Below are positions 58,912 through 64,000 of a DNA stretch of 64,000 nucleotides, in pieces (position 1 is the stretch's first letter; each line of letters starts with the position of its first letter). The DNA lies in NCBI GenBank assembly GCA_017961345.1, contig JAGCXP010000032.1, forward strand, positions 1-64,000, given 5' to 3'. The notes under the pieces were generated by a model, which searched no databases, had not been told where the DNA came from, and saw nothing but the letters and a program-made list of their open reading frames with translations. The position numbers were made by a program, and so were the translations under genes. The DNA comes from Bacteroidales bacterium (GTDB taxonomy: Bacteria; Bacteroidota; Bacteroidia; Bacteroidales; UBA932).

Positions 58912-59208
58912 ATGTTCAAGAAGTTTTTCCACTGGCTGAGTGAAGGGCATCGCAGGTTCTGGTTTTTCCTGATCCTGATTCTTGCCATATTCCTCCTGAT
59001 CCGGAAAAACAACATCATCACCTGGGTCGCCTCCGGTTTTGAAATCGCCTCCCAGGAGCGCGAAATCGAGCGGATGCGCTCGCGGATCGACGAACTCGAC
59101 AAAGGCATTGAGGAGTGGGAGAATGACCCGCTCGCCGCTGAAAAATATGCCCGGGAAAAGCTCAATTTCTGTGGGGAAGGCGAAGACGTGTATCTCGTGG
59201 AGGAATGA
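58912..59208 (+). CDS. Septum formation initiator (FtsB/DivIC family)
   Basis: A 98-aa bitopic protein: a short cytosolic N-terminus, one membrane segment (about 16-30, FWFFLILILAIFLLI), then a periplasmic coiled coil (EIERMRSRIDELDKGIEEWENDP) and YAREKLNF, typical of FtsB/DivIC. It links FtsQ- and FtsL-like partners in the divisome. The start MFKKFF lies just after the promoter. Confidence 0.9.
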   Translation: MFKKFFHWLSEGHRRFWFFLILILAIFLLIRKNNIITWVASGFEIASQEREIERMRSRIDELDKGIEEWENDPLAAEKYAREKLNFCGEGEDVYLVEE

Positions 59209-59257
59209 GCGGAGCGGGCGTAATACTGTAATTTTGAAACCATTAACTCTGTAAACC

Positions 59258-60256
59258 ATGCTTGAAAGAAGACAGAACCGGTTCTCGCGTCCGCGCCTGG
59301 GCGCCGAAGATTCATCCGCATCTCCTGATGTCAGGACTCCTGAACGGGAAACGGCGCCTGCCGCAGCGCCCCAAAGGAATGGCGGCAATAACGGCGGAGG
59401 CGGATCGAAGACGGCGGTGACCGTCCTGGTCATCATCGCCCTTCTCCTGGCCGGTGTCCTTGCCTATATCTGGTATAGCAAACAACGCCTGGTCGATGAG
59501 TTGGATGCGGAAAAGCAGGAACTGACCAACCAGATGAAGGAACTGCAGGCGGACTATCGGGGGCTGACCTCCGACTATGCGTCCATCAACGCCCAGCTCG
59601 ATTCATCCCGCGAGGAGGTGAACCAACTCATCGAACGGATCCAGAAGACGGAGGCGACCAACCGGGCCGCCATCCGAAAATACGAGAAAGAACTCGGAAC
59701 GCTGCGTTCCATTATGAAGAGTTATATCGTTCAGATTGATTCCCTCAATACGGCGAACAAAAAACTGCGGGCCGACTTGTCCGACACCCGCAAGGACCTC
59801 TCCGAGAGCCAGCGCAAGAATGAGGAACTCACACAGACTGTCGGCGACCTTTCCGACAAGGTGGCGGCGGGCAGCGTCATCAAGGCGCGCGGCATTCGTC
59901 TGGAAGGACAGCGGAAGAACGGCAAAAAGACCGACCGTGCCGGCCAGACCGTGTTCCTGCTTACCTCCCTGAGCCTAATCGAGAACGACCTGGCGCCCAA
60001 AGGCCCGATGATGGTATACGCCATTGTCCGCAACGAAGCGGGAGATGTGCTGACCAACCCCGACCAGCCTACGTCCTTTGTCTTCGATGGTGTGGAAACG
60101 CTCGCTTCCGCCGGTCGCGAGGTGGATTACGAAGGGGCGGAAATCGACCTGAGCATTTATCTGACCAATCTCGGCAAACTGGCTAAGGGCCCGTATTCCG
60201 TGGAGGTGTTTACGGAGAAGTATCGTCTCGGCGGCGCGGAAGTGTTGCTCCGCTAG
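59258..60256 (+). CDS. Coiled-coil single-span membrane protein of unknown function
   Basis: A 332-aa protein. A basic, Pro/Ala/Gly-rich cytosolic N-terminus (1-48) precedes one membrane segment (about 52-72, VTVLVIIALLLAGVLAYIW), a long coiled coil (about 75-200) and a periplasmic beta-rich C-terminal domain (about 205-332). No enzymatic motif is seen. Proteins of this plan are common in Bacteroidales beside envelope or division genes. Its location 49 bp after the FtsB/DivIC gene suggests an envelope or division role, but I do not recognise a family name. Confidence 0.8.
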   Translation: MLERRQNRFSRPRLGAEDSSASPDVRTPERETAPAAAPQRNGGNNGGGGSKTAVTVLVIIALLLAGVLAYIWYSKQRLVDELDAEKQELTNQMKELQADYRGLTSDYASINAQLDSSREEVNQLIERIQKTEATNRAAIRKYEKELGTLRSIMKSYIVQIDSLNTANKKLRADLSDTRKDLSESQRKNEELTQTVGDLSDKVAAGSVIKARGIRLEGQRKNGKKTDRAGQTVFLLTSLSLIENDLAPKGPMMVYAIVRNEAGDVLTNPDQPTSFVFDGVETLASAGREVDYEGAEIDLSIYLTNLGKLAKGPYSVEVFTEKYRLGGAEVLLR

Positions 60257-60282
60257 GCGGCCATCGCAAACGGCTATTCCGG

Positions 60283-61740
60283 ATGATTTATCTTCACGTC
60301 CCGTTCTGCCGGACGTTCTGCACCTACTGCTCCTTTTATTCGGAGCGCTTCCGCCTTCAGGATGCGGAGCCGTATGTGGAGGCCCTGCTGCAGGAAATCG
60401 GACGGCGGGAGGAGGAAATAAGAAATACCCTCGCCCTCAATACGCTTTACATAGGAGGAGGTACCCCGTCGGTGCTTCCTCCTTCCGCATTGGAGCGGAT
60501 CGCCCAGGCGCTGTCCCGACTGACGGGCGGACAGTATGAAGAATTCACCATGGAGGTCAATCCCGATGACGTGACGGCGGAATATGCCGCGTTTTTAAAA
60601 GAATTGGGCGTCACGCGTGTGAGCATGGGAGTGCAGTCGTTCGACGATGCGGCGTTGAAACGGATGGCGCGGCGGCACACGGCAGAAGGGGCGGTGCGTT
60701 CGTATGTGGCGCTTCGGGAAGCCGGATTTGACAATATCAGCCTCGATCTGATTTTCGGACGGGGGACGATGGTGGCCGACCGGGCGGCCGGTGCGATTGC
60801 CGAAGCGGCCGAAAGCGAAGCGCTCGAAGGCGAAGCGCTCGAAGGCGAAGCGCCCGAAGGCGAAGCGCTCGAAGGCGAAGCGCTCGAAGGCGAAGCGCTC
60901 GCACGCTCCCAGGCCGCTTGGACGCGCGACCTCGATGTTTTGTTGTCGCTTCCCGGCGGTCCCCCGGAGCATGTTTCCGCCTATCAACTGTCAATAGAAG
61001 AGGGGAGTGCCCTGTATCAGATGGTGGAGAAGGGACGCTATCGCGAATTGTCGGACGAGGCTTGTGAGAGACAGTATCTAATGCTTTGCGAGCGGCTGGC
61101 AGAAGCGGGCTACGAGCACTATGAAATCTCGAATTTTGCGCGGCCGGGCTACCGAGCCATCCACAATTCCGCCTATTGGAGCGGGGCTCCGTATGTGGGT
61201 CTGGGCCCCGCGGCGCACTCGTATGACGGTTCCAAGCGCCGTTGGAATCCCGACTCGCTCGAAAAATGGGCGCAAACCGTATACTCCAGCACCGCATCGG
61301 TCAAAAAAACGGGGAAATCACGGCCGATTGAGTGCTGCAGCACCGCGTTGGTCAAAAAAACGGCGGAAATTTGCCCGAACGAGTGCCGGACGGACGTAGG
61401 GGTACTTTGTGATTGCGAAACGCTCACGGCGGAGCAGAAACGCACCGAACGCATCATGCTCTCGATGCGCACTTGCGACGGCATTCCGGAAAGCGAACTC
61501 CGAACCCTCTGTGGGGATGAAAAAGTGGAGGAGATGCTTCGCGGCGGATTGCTGGAGCGCATAGCAGCCCAATCTCACCCCGCTGCCGCCATCTCGCAGC
61601 AGCCCGCCAACCCGCAGCAGCCCGCCATCTCGCAGCAGCCCGCCACCCCGCAGCAGCCCGCAACCCCGCGGCCCTTTTCCATTCGCATCCCCGAGCGAAA
61701 ATGGTTCGTCGGCGACGCGATAGTCTCCGACTTGCTGTAA
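60283..61740 (+). CDS. hemW: HemW-like radical SAM protein with repeat insertions
   Basis: A 485-aa protein of the HemW (oxygen-independent coproporphyrinogen oxidase-like) family, which binds heme and acts in heme trafficking. Cluster cysteines are Cys9, Cys13 and Cys16 (CRTFCTYC), then YIGGGTPSVLP, EVNPDD, RVSMGVQSFDD and ISLDLIFG. Normal length is about 375-380 residues. The excess comes from three low-complexity inserts: EGEAL repeats (residues 177-206), a 17-residue tandem repeat (336-369) shared with intergenic repeats, and QQPA repeats (437-460). All keep the frame, so the gene is probably active. Confidence 0.9.
   Translation: MIYLHVPFCRTFCTYCSFYSERFRLQDAEPYVEALLQEIGRREEEIRNTLALNTLYIGGGTPSVLPPSALERIAQALSRLTGGQYEEFTMEVNPDDVTAEYAAFLKELGVTRVSMGVQSFDDAALKRMARRHTAEGAVRSYVALREAGFDNISLDLIFGRGTMVADRAAGAIAEAAESEALEGEALEGEAPEGEALEGEALEGEALARSQAAWTRDLDVLLSLPGGPPEHVSAYQLSIEEGSALYQMVEKGRYRELSDEACERQYLMLCERLAEAGYEHYEISNFARPGYRAIHNSAYWSGAPYVGLGPAAHSYDGSKRRWNPDSLEKWAQTVYSSTASVKKTGKSRPIECCSTALVKKTAEICPNECRTDVGVLCDCETLTAEQKRTERIMLSMRTCDGIPESELRTLCGDEKVEEMLRGGLLERIAAQSHPAAAISQQPANPQQPAISQQPATPQQPATPRPFSIRIPERKWFVGDAIVSDLL
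60811..60900 (+). repeat. 15-bp minisatellite in hemW (EGEAL)
   Basis: Six consecutive units of GAAGGCGAAGCGCTC, the first and third each with one substitution, encode (E-G-E-A-L)n. The 15-bp period preserves the frame and could expand or shrink by slippage. Confidence 0.85.
61288..61389 (+). repeat. 51-bp dispersed repeat, two tandem copies inside hemW
   Basis: AGCACCG starts two units at 61288 and 61339, exactly 51 bp apart, sharing GGTCAAAAAAACGG and the palindrome GTGCTGCAGCAC (61332-61343). They encode two 17-residue units, STA(S/L)VKKT...PxEC. The DNA resembles the unit pair at 33851/33902 (AGCACCGGAT, then CGGCCGA at the same distance). Confidence 0.75.
61591..61662 (+). repeat. 18-bp tandem repeat near the hemW 3' end (QQPA)
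   Basis: Four units of ATCTCGCAGCAGCCCGCC or a near copy, encoding (I/N/T)-(S/P)-Q-Q-P-A. In frame and close to the C-terminus. Confidence 0.8.
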
Positions 61741-61810
61741 AAGCCGTCTAATTTGTAAAAACCGTAAAAAATCGCTATCTTGCGAAGATTTTCGGCGCGT
61801 TTTTTCGCGC

Positions 61811-61830
61811 GCGGACAGTAGCGGACAGTA
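61811..61830 (+). repeat. Direct repeat GCGGACAGTA x2
   Basis: Two adjacent copies of GCGGACAGTA, 34-53 bp before the GH20 start. The gap (61741-61863) otherwise shows only a degenerate -7-like TATCTTG at 61774-61780. The repeat may be a regulator site. Confidence 0.4.
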
Positions 61831-61863
61831 AATGTCGTAAAGAATAACATAACCGATAATAAA

Positions 61864-63606
61864 ATGAAACGTATCTTTTCTCTTTTTGCGGGCTTTGCCG
61901 CGTTGGGCCTCCTGCTTGCTTCCTGCTCTACGGAGCCGTATGCCGTCGTTCCCCAGCCGGAAAGCCTGCAGATGACGGGTGGCTGCTGCAAGGTGCCCGC
62001 CATTATCAAAGTGTGGTCTGAAAGCGAAGACCTCCAGGCCGTCGCCCTGACCTGGGGCGAGACGATGGCCAAGACCTTTGCGCCCGGAACGGACAGCACG
62101 TCCCACCATCATCTGCGTATCGTCTCGGATGTTGTCCTTCCCGCCGTTTCCCTCGCCGAAACCAAGGAAGAAGCGCTCGTGTGCGTGGGTATCGACAGCA
62201 CCCTCGCCGCTTCCCGCTATGAACTGACCGTGGGTAAGAAGGGGATTGAAGTCAAAGCCGGTGCGCCCGAAGGCGTGTTCTGGGGCTTGCAGAGCCTTTC
62301 CCAGATTCTCCTTCAGGAAAAGGCGAATGCCGACGGCGTGCGTAAAGTCAAAGGCGTGAGCATAGCCGACGAACCCCGCTTCGCCCATCGCGGTGCCCTG
62401 CTCGACTGCGGCCGCTTTTTCTTCAGCGTGGATGAAGTCAAGACTTTCATCGACATGCTGGCCGTCAATAAGATGAACATCCTCCACTGGCACCTGACCG
62501 AAGATCAGGGCTGGCGCATTGAAATCAAAAAATATCCGAAACTGACCGAAGTCGGCTCCTTCCGCAAGGAGACCTCCTATGGCTGGGCCAGCAAGATAGA
62601 AGAAGAAAATGTCTATGACGGCGTTCCCTACGGCCCTTATTTCTATACCCAGGATGAGGCCCGTGAAGTGGTCGCCTATGCCGCCGCCCGCTTCATTACC
62701 GTAGTCCCCGAAATCGAAATGCCCGGCCACTGCCAGGGCGCCATCGCCGCCTATCCCTGGCTGTCCTGTGACGGCAAAAAAGTGGATGTCTGCTGCCGCT
62801 GGGGCGTAATGAAGGAAGGCGTCGTCTGCCTGGGCAAGGAAAGCACCTTCAAATTCTATGAGGATGTGCTTGACGAAATTTGCGACATCTTTCCGAGCGA
62901 GTATATCCACATTGGCGGCGATGAAGCCCCCCGTGCCCATTGGGAGAAATGCCCCAAGTGCCAGGCAACGATGAAACAACAGGGCTTTACCCGCGAAGCC
63001 GAACTTCAGAGTTATCTGAACAGCCGTATCGAGGATTATCTCGCCGCCAAGGGCCGCAAGATCATCGGCTGGGATGAAATCCTCGAGGGTGGCGTGACCC
63101 CTTCTGCCACGATTATGTCCTGGCGTGGGACCAAAGGCGGCATTGCGGCTGCCAAACAGGGAAACAAAGTCATCATGACCCCCGGCTCCCACTGCTATCT
63201 CGATTATTACCAGACCCACGATCCGATGACGACCGGTGAGATGGGAGCCCAGCGCAAGCATTATCTTCCGCTGCAGCGCTGCTTCGAGTTCGATCCCTTC
63301 GACCAGCTCAATGAGGAAGAGAGTAAGTGCATTGTCGGTCTGCAGGGCAATCTCTGGTGTGAGTATATGCCTACCTTCGACCATGTCCAGCACATGGCAT
63401 TTCCCCGTTTGTCCGCCCTTGCGGAAGTGGCGTGGAGCACCACTCGTACCGACTATGATAATTTCCTCGACCGGATGAAAAAGGCGATGGTCCCGACCTA
63501 CGAGTACCACGGCTTTGTCTATGCGCCCTATGTCTTTGACGGCACCGAGACGTATCAGTTCCCGAAAGAGGAGTTCATCCGCCCGGAATCTTTCCGCTTC
63601 AAATAA
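61864..63606 (+). CDS. Glycoside hydrolase family 20 beta-N-acetylhexosaminidase (lipoprotein)
   Basis: A 580-aa lipoprotein (signal ending LLASC, then STEPY). A GH20b domain (about 25-165) precedes the (beta/alpha)8 catalytic domain (about 170-500), with HRGALLDCGRFF at its start, HWHLTEDQGWR and the catalytic pair Asp353-Glu354 in HIGGDEAPRAHW. WDEILEGG and the Trp-lined pocket follow. The enzyme removes terminal GlcNAc or GalNAc from glycans such as mucins, chitin fragments or peptidoglycan. It probably acts in the periplasm or at the cell surface. Confidence 0.95.
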   Translation: MKRIFSLFAGFAALGLLLASCSTEPYAVVPQPESLQMTGGCCKVPAIIKVWSESEDLQAVALTWGETMAKTFAPGTDSTSHHHLRIVSDVVLPAVSLAETKEEALVCVGIDSTLAASRYELTVGKKGIEVKAGAPEGVFWGLQSLSQILLQEKANADGVRKVKGVSIADEPRFAHRGALLDCGRFFFSVDEVKTFIDMLAVNKMNILHWHLTEDQGWRIEIKKYPKLTEVGSFRKETSYGWASKIEEENVYDGVPYGPYFYTQDEAREVVAYAAARFITVVPEIEMPGHCQGAIAAYPWLSCDGKKVDVCCRWGVMKEGVVCLGKESTFKFYEDVLDEICDIFPSEYIHIGGDEAPRAHWEKCPKCQATMKQQGFTREAELQSYLNSRIEDYLAAKGRKIIGWDEILEGGVTPSATIMSWRGTKGGIAAAKQGNKVIMTPGSHCYLDYYQTHDPMTTGEMGAQRKHYLPLQRCFEFDPFDQLNEEESKCIVGLQGNLWCEYMPTFDHVQHMAFPRLSALAEVAWSTTRTDYDNFLDRMKKAMVPTYEYHGFVYAPYVFDGTETYQFPKEEFIRPESFRFK

Positions 63607-63630
63607 AACCAACCCGTAAAAACGTCGTCT

Positions 63631-64000
63631 ATGAACCTCTGCGCGGAAAGGATTGAGCGTCTGCGCGCCCTGATGGGAGAGCGGCATCTGGATGCCGTCA
63701 TCATCCCGGGCTCCGACCCTCACAAGAGCGAATATTTCGCGCCCCGCTGGAAGGGAATCCAGTGGCTGACCGGCTTTACCGGAGAGGCGGGGGATGTGGT
63801 CGTGACCGCCACCCACGCCGGTCTCTGGACGGATTCCCGTTATTTTATCCAGGCCGCACAGGAACTGGACGGCAGCGGCGTGCAACTGCACAAACTCGGC
63901 GCGGAGGGAACCCTCTCCATTCCCGCCTGGCTCTGCGAGACATTTTCCGGCGGCGGCGGCATCCGTCTGGCTACTTCCGGCGATTGCCAGAGTGTGGCGT
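63631..64000 (+). CDS. Aminopeptidase P family (Xaa-Pro peptidase), 5' part
   Basis: The first 123 codons of a gene cut by the window end. The translation starts MNLCAERIERLRALMGERHL and includes DAVIIPGSDPHKSEYFAPRWKG-like text, then WLTGFTGEAGDVVVT and LWTDSRYFIQA, the creatinase N-terminal domain typical of Xaa-Pro aminopeptidase. The metal-binding C-terminal peptidase domain would lie beyond 64000. It begins 24 bp after the GH20 stop, so the two are probably co-transcribed. Confidence 0.85.
   Translation, partial: MNLCAERIERLRALMGERHLDAVIIPGSDPHKSEYFAPRWKGIQWLTGFTGEAGDVVVTATHAGLWTDSRYFIQAAQELDGSGVQLHKLGAEGTLSIPAWLCETFSGGGGIRLATSGDCQSVA

Overview
The window is a stretch of a Bacteroidota chromosome, most likely order Bacteroidales. 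The evidence is the recurring TAnnTTTG -7 box (often with TTG about 20 bp upstream), weak or absent Shine-Dalgarno sites, and families typical of that group: GLUG-repeat and fimbrillin-like lipoproteins, DUF5020, DUF2723, GH97, TamB/TamL, DUF4143 ATPases and the sigma factor plus one-span barrel pair. The DNA is GC-rich for the order. Secreted GH3, GH11, GH20 and GH97 enzymes plus carbohydrate-esterase-like lipoproteins suggest a gut or rumen degrader of plant and host glycans. Genus cannot be fixed from the sequence, and no SusC/SusD pair is present.

Layout. 1-1.8 kb looks like the right end of an integrated element: a 42-bp-period repeat array, a DUF4143 ATPase and, at 1748-1793, the 3' half of a tRNA-Arg(CCU) with no 5' half, as expected at an attachment site. 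1.9-6.4 kb holds a GH3 glucosidase, a GH31 remnant and an AbiEi/AbiEii-type toxin-antitoxin pair. 6.4-11.2 kb is one gene joining a TamB-like periplasmic protein to a TamA/TamL-like beta-barrel, apparently a single-chain translocation and assembly module. 11.2-16.4 kb carries a cupin lipoprotein, a large MscS channel, an AI-2E exporter-like protein, and YtxH and holin-like envelope proteins. 16.4-27 kb has two very large lipoproteins with fimbrillin-like N-termini, GLUG repeats and esterase domains (the second has two different esterase domains), around a LacI-type regulator and manA. 27-33 kb is housekeeping: frr-tyrA, ppa-apt, then a Tsx-like DUF5020 porin, an NCS2 purine permease and Nif3. 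Apt, the porin and the permease make a plausible purine uptake and salvage set.

33-34.4 kb has a PIN/RHH toxin-antitoxin pair and a repeat-rich gap. 34.4-38 kb has NrdG, an EnvC-like protein and a TPR protein. 37.5-39.5 kb has an ECF-type sigma factor with a one-span barrel partner. 39.5-44.1 kb has a second repeat-rich gap, GH97, ksgA and an orphan anti-sigma-like/Spy-like pair. 44.2-48.9 kb has a DUF2723 membrane protein and a Wzx-type flippase. 48.8-54.4 kb is a minus-strand operon aroB, aroD-aroA fusion, aroC, fur, miaA, covering four shikimate-pathway activities. 54.4-58.9 kb has a CpsB-like phosphatase, a broken clostripain gene, tRNA-Leu(CAA), a GH11 xylanase lipoprotein, a CPBP protease and a nucleotidyltransferase. 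58.9-64 kb has FtsB/DivIC, a coiled-coil membrane protein, hemW, GH20 and the start of an aminopeptidase P gene.

The most unusual features are the TamB-barrel fusion; a dispersed ~51-bp palindromic repeat family that fills two intergenic gaps and also lies in frame inside hemW, which has two further tandem-repeat insertions; the double-esterase GLUG lipoprotein; and the tRNA-Arg remnant with its flanking repeat array.
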